Below, one piece after another: positions 9,268 through 19,109 of a stretch of DNA of 64,000 bases. Source of the stretch: CAZDXB01 sp964509335 (GTDB lineage Bacteria > Bacteroidota > Ignavibacteria > Kapaibacteriales > UBA2268). The stretch is from the NCBI GenBank assembly GCA_964509335.1, contig CAZDXB010000002.1:159751-223750 (forward strand), written 5' to 3'. Position numbers and translations under genes: made by a program. How positions within the stretch are numbered: position 1 is the first letter of the stretch; each line of letters starts with the position of its first letter. Under the pieces are notes generated by a model. It saw only the letters and a list, made by a program, of their open reading frames with translations, was not told where the DNA came from and did not search any database.

Positions 9268-12200
9268 TTATTTTACAATCGCTATTTGTATCGTTGAAAC
9301 TTCAGAGCCTGCTATTAGCCTACAAGTGTAAGAACCGCTGGCTAACTCTTTACCGCTATGGTCGGTTCCGTCCCAAGTTAATTGATAATTACCGGGAGCG
9401 TAACTTTGGTCGGTCAATACGTTAACCACGTTTCCTAACTGATCGACTACTTCGACTTTCACGTTTTGACGATATTTAGCGCTAAAATCGATATTTGTCG
9501 TATTGCTAAACGGATTAGGCGTAGCTTTACTTATTTCCGTCTTCAAGCCGGCTGCGGCTTGTCCTTCAACATCCGTTCCAGTCCATAGATACAATATCTG
9601 GAATGCCGTTATAGCGTCGCTGTAAATAGTCAATTTACAGTTGTCGCCGTCCTTTTCAAATCCAACGTCGGAATCAGAAATACCTTCTCCATTGTGCATA
9701 TTATACCTGAATTTACCTCCGGACGATGAAACGTCTCTAATCCACCACTCGGAAGCTGCCGGATTAGCTTCTTGGTCGTCTCTAGCTGGCACCTGAGTAG
9801 CGTCCCATTCAATTACTAATGGATAATGATTAGATGTATTGCCAGCTTCGCCGCCAGACTGCAATCTACCTCTGTATATTCTTTGCTCGCCTTCAGCATC
9901 ACCCGCGGCGGTTAAGAATATATTTCTATAAATACCGTTTGAGTTTGGTATTGTCCATCTTACGTCGAATACGTCTTGATGAGGTATCGGCGGTAATTCG
10001 TACTCGCAGTAATTGGAGTCTAAGTGTCCTAACTCTTCGCCGGAAAGTCCGTAACCTTCCGTCGCCTTCGGACCTGTTCCAAACTGCAATTCGTTATATC
10101 CGCCTTTCTCGTTCGATATTCCAAGAGTGCAGATAAAGTCAGTCTCGTCGGAATATTTCAATCTGTAAGACAACGTATCCGTGCAACCGTACTCGTCTTC
10201 TACCATAATCTTAATCGTTACCTTGCCGTCAACGCCTCTCGGAGCGTCGAAGCTTTCGGAGGATATTCTAACTTTAACCGAATCGTTTGAACGTATTCCG
10301 GTTAATTGATTCGATTCTACCCAATCTCCTTCTTCGTCTTCATACTCTAACTTCAAACCTGTCGGTTCTAATACAGAAATTGTTAAAGTCTCGGTAACGT
10401 CTTCGTCTATCGTGCCTCTCATCAAATCTCTATCGTGTATGATGATTATGTCTTCGTAAGGCATACCTTTATCGACGCACTTAACTGACGGCGCCGCGGC
10501 TATACCCGGACAATGATTGGTCGAATCTACTCTTAACGTATAAGTCTTAATATCCGCTAATTCATCTTCGTCCCATACGAGTACTGTTACCTGCTCGGCG
10601 TTGCCCAAGTCTTGATTTCTCGGCGCGTCTTTTACGCCTGGCGTTCCATAAAGCACGCCGCTCTCTTTGTTAACTCTTAACCAAGTAGGCGTCGTCTTTA
10701 AATCGTATATAATATTGCCTTCCTCGTCGTATCTTCTTAAATAATGATACCCGGCTTCTTCGAAGCAAGGGTCTCTTTGTATCGAGTCTGGCAATACCAA
10801 GTCGTCTAAACCTAATTCTTGCAACTCTTCGTCGTCGTAAACTAACTGGAACCAATGGTCTTGGTCAAAGTTAGGATCAAATATCTTAATCTGCTTCGAC
10901 GAATCTCTTAATTCGGGATTATAATCAATATCTTCTTTAGCAAAAGGTAACGACTCGGTCGTTATAACCGGCTCGACATTAATCATAATCAGTTCTTCTA
11001 CGCTATTTACGCCTCCGTGACCGTCGTTTGCGACTATAGTTATAACAGTATCAAGATTCATAGCTCTGTTATACTGTCTTTGTGGCGTTAACATATGAAC
11101 GGCGAGCGCGGAGTCGATTCTAATATTAAGCTGTCCGTAAATGGTGAAGTCTCCGCCAAACTCGTCTTGCTCATCGTCGCTATCGTAAACGTGCAAGAAC
11201 TGTTCGTCCATCCAAATAGGTCTTTGCTTAACTAGAACTTCTTCGCCGTCAAATTCTGTCTCGTCAACAACTACTGTATCGACAATCACAGTGTCTCCAC
11301 CGTTTCCGTGTTGATCGTCGAACCTAATAGCTATATTTCTAAATCCATATGCCGTTCTACCATATCTAAAGTCCCAATTATCTTCCGCCCAAGTGTCCTC
11401 TAACTCGTCGTCAGTGTTAAAGTCGGCTTGGAATCTCAATTTATTTGTCAAGTTTGCCATCAACCTACCGTCTCTGGAAACTCTACAAGGATAAACCGAT
11501 GGCTCGTATGTACCCAAGGTATCCATATCGCCTTCCAAATTCTTTTCTACCAAGACGTCTTTGGGCCAAAGCGGCTCGTCGGTTTCTTCATTCATCGCGT
11601 CAGGATGCAAGAAAATCGGAATACTGTCAACTACATACAATTTACATCGATATTCTCTGTAATATTGCTTGCCTAAATTAATCGTGTCTTGTTGCAAATA
11701 CCTTGCGTTCGTCGTATCGTATGTCGGGGCGTTCAAATAATTTCCGAATATCTCAATCCACTTATCTACTGTATCCATCGCCGGTCTTTGTAACGAATCA
11801 AGCGCTTTAAGCGAATCAATCGTTCTATAATGCGGCGGGAAGTTGTGTACTTTAAGCGTTAACCATTCTCCGCCAGGAACGACGTACGGGTTAGTAGGTC
11901 TTCCTCTGATAATCATAAATCCAGCCGAACCTTCCGGCGTTGGATTAGCGAATCCCCACTTGTCGTCGTCAACATCGTAATCGACCGGGATATGCTCTTT
12001 GAATAACCATCTATCCAATCCCGAGGAAGATTCAACTTCATAATCAAAATATAAGTTCGAATAATCTTCCGGGACATATAACGATCTAGGATCGTAGTAA
12101 TTATTCAAATCGTTAGCAGTTACGGTCAATATTTTATCTCTACCAACAGCTGTCTTTTCTACAGGAGCGCCTAATTCAAGGTTGCCATACTTGTTATTGT

Positions 12201-15200
12201 ATTCGCGGAACCTAGCCGCTCCGTGAACTGATCTAGCCTTGGAAGGATCGCTGTAAACAAACTGCGGTACAGGATACATTCTATCTTCGGTAACGAACAG
12301 TAAATCCTTGAATACGTCAACTTCTACTGTATCCAAAACGCCGTTTACGTAACCCCAAGGATACTCGGACAATTGCTCTTTTGTAATAACGTTCTCTTGA
12401 ACGTCCTTTACGTCGCCCGTGTAAATTGGAGGCTCGGTAGAATGTGTAATATTTACCAATATACCGTCTTCGAGGGCTTTGTTAACGCCTTCTCTCCACA
12501 ACACCGTTCTCGATACTATTCTAACGATATCGCCGGTATCAACCGGTAAAGCTCTATAACGCTCGCCGGCGAAGAAAGTAGCGTAATTGGTTCCGAATTT
12601 TTGATTAGACTCGGGCCAACCGCCCGCGTTTACAAACAAGTCTTCTATTCTGTTATTAATATACTGGCTGGGAATGACTTCGCCGCCGAAAGTAGCCGTA
12701 TCGTTAGCGTATTTTCTGCCTTGAAGCGTTGCCCTGTCCTCGTTATAAGGATTGTGTCTCAAAGCCTTGAGCAACTTAGGATCTCCACTAGGAGCGTTGG
12801 TTCCAAGATTCAACAATCCTTCAAACGTTCTTCTTATACTCGTGTTTTGGTTTCTGTCAGCTGAGTCTGGTATAAACTCAACTCTCGCTCTAAATATCGG
12901 CGACGTAGTCTTCAACTGTTTCAAGTTAGTTCTTATAAAGTCGCCGGTAGTTTCGTTTATAATAAAGTAAACCGTCTCGTTCAAGGTCAACGGATCCAAA
13001 TTATACCTCTCGGCTAAACCGGATTCATATTTGGCTTTCGCTTCTAAGAACAACGGATAACCGATTGGATGATATAATTCGCCTTCGCTATTTGGCATAA
13101 ACTCGCCTTGAACGCTATGTAAATTAGGATATATCCAATTGTAATTATCATCGACGCTATCCGCTATGAACGGATCTCTCGCGTATCTCTTTACATACTT
13201 ATTGTTAGACGGCAGTTCGGGATTATTAGCGTCGTAGTACCGATCGATAACCGGCGGTATTCCGACCGCAAAATCTTCGATAGGACTCATCCTTCGTTTC
13301 GAATAGTCAGCCGTCTTTATATCTACGCCCTTATCGTAAACGTCATATATTCTACCTGATTGCAATACATTTTCAGGAATACTATTTTCGTAATCTGGCG
13401 TGTTCTCGTCGTCGGCATTTAACAATGGTATAGGCTCATAATTCCATCTGGTTATCGACTCGAAGGGACCTTGGAAAAGCAAGTTGCCTTCTTGAGCTTC
13501 TAATCTGTCCCTGTCTGATAAGGACTGCCAGAATAAGAAGTCTAATCTCTTCTCGCCGTCCGTGTCAACAAAGAAAGTCTCCATCAAAGCGTTTGACGGC
13601 AGATGATCGTTTTGAACTTCCATTGTTACGTTAGCTTCGGTTCTGCCCCAGTAATTGCCTCTTAAAGTATCTGTGCCGCCGAAGCCGATGCCGGTAGTTC
13701 CAGCCAAAATACTCTTAGTATTCGGAGCGTCAGGCAATCTAATTAAAAATCTAGCTTCGTTATCGTATATCGAATTGCCAGCCCAGTGATAATTTTCTGC
13801 CGGTAACGGCCCTTGTATTTCGCCATAAATTATAGCTCCGGCTAAATCGCTGGACGCTACGTTATAAATCTCATCTGAGTCTTCTTCATCATAGTAAGGA
13901 CCTGTTACGACGTTTTGGTCAATTCCGACATCCGATACAGCCACATTGTTTGTAACCAACGACCTGCTAAATATTAATTTTAAGTCGAAATTATCAGAAT
14001 ATACCGCCGCGCCTGTATAAGCCTCGTTATTTTGCAATCTTACTCTATTAAAGCTAACTGTGTCTTCTCTCGAATTCACTCTGTTTACGGTAGCTATGTC
14101 GAGAATATAAAGAGCGCCGCCTAAACCTATTCCATTTTCGGGTATTGTAGTTTCGGGATGGAATCTGTTAGCGTCTATTTCGCTCTTGTTAGCGGGTTCT
14201 ACCAATTCCCAATCTACGCCGCCGTTCGTAGTCTTGACTATGACTCCTTGATCTCCAACGGCGTAACCGTAATCTTTATTCAAGAAATAAATGTCGTTCA
14301 AACTATTAGTCGTTTGCTCTGTATTAATTACACTCCACATTTCGCCGCCGTTTGTCGTCTTGACAACCGTTCCGTCGGAAGCCGCGATATAGCAAGTGTT
14401 TTGGTCGGCGAATATGAATGAATTCAAAGTAGCGGTAGTCTTCGAATTCAACGCGTTCCAGCTGTTGCCGGCGTCGTACGTTTTTAGTATAGCGCCGTTC
14501 GAACCGATAACGTATCCCGTCATCGTGCTAGTGAACTTAACCGCCGTTAAATTCTGCAACGTGCCGGAAACTTTCGAACTCCAATCATCTCCGCCGTTAG
14601 TCGTTCTGATAATCAAACCCATTTCGCCCACGACGTACCCATAATTAGCGTCTGTGAAATCAACGCCGTAAAGATTATTTACAACTCCTGAATTCAATTC
14701 CGTCCAACTGTCGCCGCCGTCGGTTGTTTTTATTATTCTACCATTTTCGCCGACAGCGAAACCAATCATTGAATTCGTAAAGTTAATATCGTAAATCTTA
14801 TCGTCGGTAACGGGCGAATCCTCATTCTTCTTAATCCAACTGTCGCCACCGTCGGTTGTCTTTAATATCGTGAAGTTATCGCCAATCAAGAAACCAACGT
14901 TCTGCGTCAAAAATTCTATCTTGCTTAAATGTTTCGAAGTATTCGGATGCAAGAAAGTCCAATTGCCCCCGCCTTCTTCTAATTTAATCAAAGTGCCGTT
15001 ATCGCCGGCGACAAAACCTTTTTGCGTGTTTACGAAACCAACGCCGCCTAAATTCTCCGTTGTTCCGGTCATCCCGGCGCCAACTTGCGTCGTTCCGCTT
15101 CCTTTTTGGCTTTCTAAATAATCCTCGTCCCACTCGGTCTTGTTTTTGATAAATCTAGTCAACATCCTAGCGTCGGGCGGATATTTATTAGACGACGCGC

Positions 15201-17982
15201 CAGCTAAAACCGAAGAAGTAGTAAACACTTCGTCAGTCGAAGTAAACGCGCTCGGCAATCCGTCCTCGTAGCTTATTTGATCCAAGTCTGTTACGAAGAA
15301 TCTCTTAGTGTTCAACTGCGGATTAATCATTGCTATAGCTCCGCCGTTTCCGTTCATAACCGCGTTTTCTTTAAACTCGGTTCCTCTTACTACGCTGAGG
15401 CTGCTATTGAATGTATATATAGCTCCGCCGCCTCTTATCTGTTCTTTAATTTCTAAACTGTCGTAAACTCCGTAACCAACTTTGTTGCCTAAAAATCTCG
15501 CTCTGACAATCGCCATATCTCTGTCGGCTTCGGCTAAGTCGCTTGCTATAGGCAATCGAGCGTCGATAGCTCCGCCTACAAATCCCGCTTGGTTATTTTC
15601 AAAAATTACGGGGAATTTGCCGCCGTATCCAATTAAGGACTCCGATAGCATATCAACTCCGCCGGCGCCGTTAATCGTGAAGTTTCTTCTCGAGAAAATT
15701 GCGCCGCCAAATGATTTTGCCACGTTGTCTTTAAATAATATGTTGAAGCCGTAATTTCTCGTTTCGGGCTTAGTATCAGAACCTCCGACTATTGGAGACA
15801 TATAATTATCGGAGTTGTTCAAATTATAATCGACATAAATAGCGCCGCCAGCTCCGGCTTCGTTATTGATAAACCGTGTCGGATTATCGTTAGGCGCTTC
15901 GTCTCTGTTCGGTCCGCCCACAACCTGCAATCTGGCTTTTGTCTTTTCTAAAAAGATAGCGCCGCCGCGAGCGTAGTAACCTCTGTCTGCATCCGCTGTT
16001 TCATCCTGTAAAAAGGGAGCTTCGGCTACGTTTGAAACAAATTCGCCCGCGGTTATCATTGAGGTTTTTGAACCCACGTATAACGCGCCGCCGCGAGCTC
16101 CTTTAGAACCGGCGACCCCGGCGGATTCCGTTACGTCCTGATAGTTGATTGCTTTATTGTTAATGCATTCGAACGAGTCGTCTTCGGTGAAAGTTAAAGA
16201 CGTCGTTCCGTTATTTACTCTTATCGTGTTATTTACGCCAAATCCAATTTCCATCTCATTATCGTTAGGATCGGCTTCGTCGCCCGCTACATAAACGGCG
16301 CCGCCGTAGGCTATATCGCCGTATTCTCTTGGATATGTGGCGGGTTCGTCGGTAATATCGTCCGTTATCGGCGGCATACCGGGAATAGAAATTTTGCCAA
16401 TATTTGCTAATTGAACTTTGTTCTTTTCAAATTTCAAATTTCTCATTCTGCCTAAGTAAACAGCCAAACGACCGTCGTCAAATGCCTGTCTATAATAATC
16501 GGCTTTTCTAGCGTTGCCGTCGTAATTAAACGTAGGTTCAGCCGTATTTTCGTCAATAAAATCGATAGCCGGTATAGCGCTCATCCATTCATAAGAATCG
16601 CCCTCTCCAGCCTCTATAGGTCTTCCATCCGAATCTGTCATCGGGTTTCCAAAGCCGTCCAATCTAACTTTAAACTTATTGATTGACGACAACTCGCCGT
16701 TCTTGTCCTTTATGTTCGGATTCTTATTTACAGGATACCTGTTTTCTAGAGTAATGTTATATACGTCGTAATAATCGCCCGCTAGATTCTGGTCCATCGG
16801 GAAATTAAACGGCGGCTCCAAATAAGGAGTTTCTAAAATCTGCAATGCGCCGCCTTTGTGACGAGCCATATTATCCGCGAACTCGCAGTCTATTAGCCAA
16901 GTTCTCGAAGAAAATGTCGTCAAAGCTCCGCCGCCGCCGTTAGTCAAAAGACGTAATTTATTATTTATATACGCCCAGTTTGCGTCCGCCAACTGTTCGT
17001 TGTAAATAGGCGTTCTATCAACGGTGGTGTCTTTTCTGAAATGCTCGAACGAGCAATTTCTAAAGAAAGCGGCTCTCGAGCCGGGCATAATTATAATATG
17101 TCCCCATTCTCTCGATGAATTGCCTACCGGTTGACCGTAAAACTTAATTTCGTCTTCCGTCTCATTACCCGACCCTATATTAACCGAACCTTCCTCGGCT
17201 GACTCAACTCTAGACCAAGGAAATCTTCTTAAGTCTATATCGCCTTCTGGATCTTTGCCCATTCTCGCGGCGACAAACATCAATGCTTGTTCAAAAGGCA
17301 ATACAGTTAAATCTTTGTTCGGCGAGCCGGTTCCGTCGTCAACATACCAAAGACCGTCCGTCGCGTCGTAAACTACTTCGGTCGGATATTGCAAGTTCTT
17401 TAAACCTCGCAATTCTCTGCCGGTTCCTGGATCAACGGTTCTATCCAAAACAACGTTAAAAATGTGATGATACTTGCTCGGATGAACAGTTAAATCTCTG
17501 TCAGTCTCTAACTCAATGGTTCTTCCAACCGAAGGAGCGTCCTCGTCATACGCTAAATTATACAAGAAATAATCCAAATCGGCATAATCTTCGTAATCAA
17601 AAGGATTATTCTTTCCTTCCGGATAATCAGGATAAAGCATTTCGTCCTGACTCGAATAGGGGTTGTCGGCGGCAGCCACCATCGGGTTTGGTTCGTAAGT
17701 CGCTTTTGCCAAACCGTCGGCAATTATTCGTCCGCCAACAGAATCAATCATTCTACCCATCGGGTAAAATTGAATCTCAGTACCCGGTTCAATTATCAGA
17801 GTTCCTCCAATAACGAAGTCTCTGTCAACAATATAAACCGAGTCTTTCACAAATACTCTAACCTGCTCGGGCGCTACTCGCCCCGAAACGTAAACTTGTG
17901 GCTTCGCTACGACATAACTCTCGCTAAAAGCGAGTATGCCGAATAAAACCATTAGAATACTCAAACGAAGCAATCGTTTCAT
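9268..17982 (-). CDS. Giant (2904 aa) beta-helix / YCF48 propeller / Ig-like surface protein with T9SS sorting domain
   Basis: The largest gene here, probably a cell-surface adhesin or matrix protein. Domains in order: a signal peptide (1-27); a long repeat region with GGAL/GGAIY and FxxNxA motifs (about 340-890), as in chlamydial Pmp-type right-handed beta-helices; seven YCF48/BNR-like units of about 42 residues (about 974-1265; each has a GxxxGxxGxIxKTTDGGxxW core), enough for a full propeller; a return of the GGAL motif (about 1287) and more helix; a long unassigned region; a He_PIG-like segment (PTWLRVNKESGVLYGTPG, about 2430-2490); an FGTG/YPLVIEWD module (about 2630-2810); and a sorting domain (ATPNPFSNTTNIDF, about 2820-2904). 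The ATG has a GGAGG site. It heads the leftward secreted-protein locus. Confidence 0.8.
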   Translation of the reverse strand: MKRLLRLSILMVLFGILAFSESYVVAKPQVYVSGRVAPEQVRVFVKDSVYIVDRDFVIGGTLIIEPGTEIQFYPMGRMIDSVGGRIIADGLAKATYEPNPMVAAADNPYSSQDEMLYPDYPEGKNNPFDYEDYADLDYFLYNLAYDEDAPSVGRTIELETDRDLTVHPSKYHHIFNVVLDRTVDPGTGRELRGLKNLQYPTEVVYDATDGLWYVDDGTGSPNKDLTVLPFEQALMFVAARMGKDPEGDIDLRRFPWSRVESAEEGSVNIGSGNETEDEIKFYGQPVGNSSREWGHIIIMPGSRAAFFRNCSFEHFRKDTTVDRTPIYNEQLADANWAYINNKLRLLTNGGGGALTTFSSRTWLIDCEFADNMARHKGGALQILETPYLEPPFNFPMDQNLAGDYYDVYNITLENRYPVNKNPNIKDKNGELSSINKFKVRLDGFGNPMTDSDGRPIEAGEGDSYEWMSAIPAIDFIDENTAEPTFNYDGNARKADYYRQAFDDGRLAVYLGRMRNLKFEKNKVQLANIGKISIPGMPPITDDITDEPATYPREYGDIAYGGAVYVAGDEADPNDNEMEIGFGVNNTIRVNNGTTSLTFTEDDSFECINNKAINYQDVTESAGVAGSKGARGGALYVGSKTSMITAGEFVSNVAEAPFLQDETADADRGYYARGGAIFLEKTKARLQVVGGPNRDEAPNDNPTRFINNEAGAGGAIYVDYNLNNSDNYMSPIVGGSDTKPETRNYGFNILFKDNVAKSFGGAIFSRRNFTINGAGGVDMLSESLIGYGGKFPVIFENNQAGFVGGAIDARLPIASDLAEADRDMAIVRARFLGNKVGYGVYDSLEIKEQIRGGGAIYTFNSSLSVVRGTEFKENAVMNGNGGAIAMINPQLNTKRFFVTDLDQISYEDGLPSAFTSTDEVFTTSSVLAGASSNKYPPDARMLTRFIKNKTEWDEDYLESQKGSGTTQVGAGMTGTTENLGGVGFVNTQKGFVAGDNGTLIKLEEGGGNWTFLHPNTSKHLSKIEFLTQNVGFLIGDNFTILKTTDGGDSWIKKNEDSPVTDDKIYDINFTNSMIGFAVGENGRIIKTTDGGDSWTELNSGVVNNLYGVDFTDANYGYVVGEMGLIIRTTNGGDDWSSKVSGTLQNLTAVKFTSTMTGYVIGSNGAILKTYDAGNSWNALNSKTTATLNSFIFADQNTCYIAASDGTVVKTTNGGEMWSVINTEQTTNSLNDIYFLNKDYGYAVGDQGVIVKTTNGGVDWELVEPANKSEIDANRFHPETTIPENGIGLGGALYILDIATVNRVNSREDTVSFNRVRLQNNEAYTGAAVYSDNFDLKLIFSRSLVTNNVAVSDVGIDQNVVTGPYYDEEDSDEIYNVASSDLAGAIIYGEIQGPLPAENYHWAGNSIYDNEARFLIRLPDAPNTKSILAGTTGIGFGGTDTLRGNYWGRTEANVTMEVQNDHLPSNALMETFFVDTDGEKRLDFLFWQSLSDRDRLEAQEGNLLFQGPFESITRWNYEPIPLLNADDENTPDYENSIPENVLQSGRIYDVYDKGVDIKTADYSKRRMSPIEDFAVGIPPVIDRYYDANNPELPSNNKYVKRYARDPFIADSVDDNYNWIYPNLHSVQGEFMPNSEGELYHPIGYPLFLEAKAKYESGLAERYNLDPLTLNETVYFIINETTGDFIRTNLKQLKTTSPIFRARVEFIPDSADRNQNTSIRRTFEGLLNLGTNAPSGDPKLLKALRHNPYNEDRATLQGRKYANDTATFGGEVIPSQYINNRIEDLFVNAGGWPESNQKFGTNYATFFAGERYRALPVDTGDIVRIVSRTVLWREGVNKALEDGILVNITHSTEPPIYTGDVKDVQENVITKEQLSEYPWGYVNGVLDTVEVDVFKDLLFVTEDRMYPVPQFVYSDPSKARSVHGAARFREYNNKYGNLELGAPVEKTAVGRDKILTVTANDLNNYYDPRSLYVPEDYSNLYFDYEVESSSGLDRWLFKEHIPVDYDVDDDKWGFANPTPEGSAGFMIIRGRPTNPYVVPGGEWLTLKVHNFPPHYRTIDSLKALDSLQRPAMDTVDKWIEIFGNYLNAPTYDTTNARYLQQDTINLGKQYYREYRCKLYVVDSIPIFLHPDAMNEETDEPLWPKDVLVEKNLEGDMDTLGTYEPSVYPCRVSRDGRLMANLTNKLRFQADFNTDDELEDTWAEDNWDFRYGRTAYGFRNIAIRFDDQHGNGGDTVIVDTVVVDETEFDGEEVLVKQRPIWMDEQFLHVYDSDDEQDEFGGDFTIYGQLNIRIDSALAVHMLTPQRQYNRAMNLDTVITIVANDGHGGVNSVEELIMINVEPVITTESLPFAKEDIDYNPELRDSSKQIKIFDPNFDQDHWFQLVYDDEELQELGLDDLVLPDSIQRDPCFEEAGYHYLRRYDEEGNIIYDLKTTPTWLRVNKESGVLYGTPGVKDAPRNQDLGNAEQVTVLVWDEDELADIKTYTLRVDSTNHCPGIAAAPSVKCVDKGMPYEDIIIIHDRDLMRGTIDEDVTETLTISVLEPTGLKLEYEDEEGDWVESNQLTGIRSNDSVKVRISSESFDAPRGVDGKVTIKIMVEDEYGCTDTLSYRLKYSDETDFICTLGISNEKGGYNELQFGTGPKATEGYGLSGEELGHLDSNYCEYELPPIPHQDVFDVRWTIPNSNGIYRNIFLTAAGDAEGEQRIYRGRLQSGGEAGNTSNHYPLVIEWDATQVPARDDQEANPAASEWWIRDVSSSGGKFRYNMHNGEGISDSDVGFEKDGDNCKLTIYSDAITAFQILYLWTGTDVEGQAAAGLKTEISKATPNPFSNTTNIDFSAKYRQNVKVEVVDQLGNVVNVLTDQSYAPGNYQLTWDGTDHSGKELASGSYTCRLIAGSEVSTIQIAIVK

Positions 17983-18080
17983 GATACCTCCATAAAATTA
18001 CTATTATAAAACACATCTATATATTTTCTGTTATTGAAATTCCACATAATTTATTAAAATCAGTTAATTCATTTCTCTAC

Positions 18081-18824
18081 TTACTCAATTTCTATGCCAA
18101 GTCGCGCTAAACCCGCTTTGGCTTGATTTGCAAATTTTGAATATTTATTCGCCGCTATCAATCGTTTATACAAGCTCTCGGCATCTTCTTTATCGCCGCT
18201 ATTCTCCAACGCCAAACCGGCGAAATACAAATAACGGTTCTTGGAATCGTCCGTTACCGCCAACTCTGAAGCTTTTAAATAAAATTCCGAAGACTTTTCA
18301 AATTCTCCTTTGCTCTCATAACAAGCCCCAAAACCGGCGCAAGCCCCTTGAATAACGATTTTTGAAGGAGATTCTTCGGCTATCTCAAAATATTCTATTG
18401 CGTCGTCGATTTTTCCCATAGCTAAATAAGACCTGCCGGCGAACAAAGCCGCTAAATTCGCTTGCTTCACTCCCTCGTATTTTTCGACTATCTCTATCAA
18501 ACCTATTACTCTGTCGCCTCTAATTGTTCTGTTGGAATCTCCCGTTAAAGCAGTCCTGTAATCTTGAGACGAATAATACGGCAACACCCTATCTATCGCT
18601 AACATAGCCGCTTGGCGGTCCTCTTCGTCTCCCTTCTGAACCGTGTTTCTTATAATAAAAGCTAAAGCTACTATGGCTATAATGCCTATTGATATATAAC
18701 TTATCTTCTTGCTGTTATTGTAAATAAACTGCTGCGTCTTTATTATCTTATTATCCGTTTCGGCGTCCGCTCTTCCTTCCTTGCCTAACGCCTTATTTGA
18801 TTCTCTTTGTTTGTCTTCCGCCAT
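18081..18824 (-). CDS. Membrane-anchored TPR protein (YfgM-like)
   Basis: A 247-residue protein with a charged cytoplasmic N-terminus (1-38), one membrane helix (about 40-60, ISIGIIAIVALAFIIR) and a periplasmic part built of tetratricopeptide-like helix pairs (for example AALFAGRSYLAMGKIDDAIEYFEIA and the following units). This layout is that of the YfgM/TPR_21 family, ancillary to the Sec translocon and to periplasmic chaperones; assignment to that family is by architecture only. A Bacteroidetes-type promoter lies about 125 bases upstream (18950-18979). It lies just upstream of the giant secreted-protein gene in the same direction, so a link to export is possible but not shown. Confidence 0.7.
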   Translation of the reverse strand: MAEDKQRESNKALGKEGRADAETDNKIIKTQQFIYNNSKKISYISIGIIAIVALAFIIRNTVQKGDEEDRQAAMLAIDRVLPYYSSQDYRTALTGDSNRTIRGDRVIGLIEIVEKYEGVKQANLAALFAGRSYLAMGKIDDAIEYFEIAEESPSKIVIQGACAGFGACYESKGEFEKSSEFYLKASELAVTDDSKNRYLYFAGLALENSGDKEDAESLYKRLIAANKYSKFANQAKAGLARLGIEIE

Positions 18825-18949
18825 TTAAAAATATCCTCTTTCTTTATTCTCGCTTTAAATTTCTGTTTATCAATTATTTAAAGCTGTTCTTGCTTAACTC
18901 ATACCAACTAAGGACGCGAATTTTCCCTTCGCCTCCAAAACGTCAAATA

Positions 18950-18979
18950 CAAATTTAACTAACATCGAAAAATATACAA
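18950..18979 (-). promoter_or_regulatory. Bacteroidetes-type promoter of the TPR gene
   Basis: Read on the minus strand: ATTG, a 19-base spacer, then TAAATTTG, matching the TTTG-N19-TAnnTTTG consensus of the Bacteroidetes primary sigma factor. It leaves a leader of about 120 bases. The rest of the 285-base gap between this gene and the E1 gene is AT-rich, with nothing else recognised. Confidence 0.5.
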
Positions 18980-19109
18980 TAAAAAAAACTCGTTTTAACG
19001 TTTAGTAGATTTATTTTTTAACAAATTATGTCAAACATCTTACATAGTGTTAAAATTATTACACACTTTTAAACTATTGTGAACATATATTCATAAAAAG
19101 CCTTTTTAT

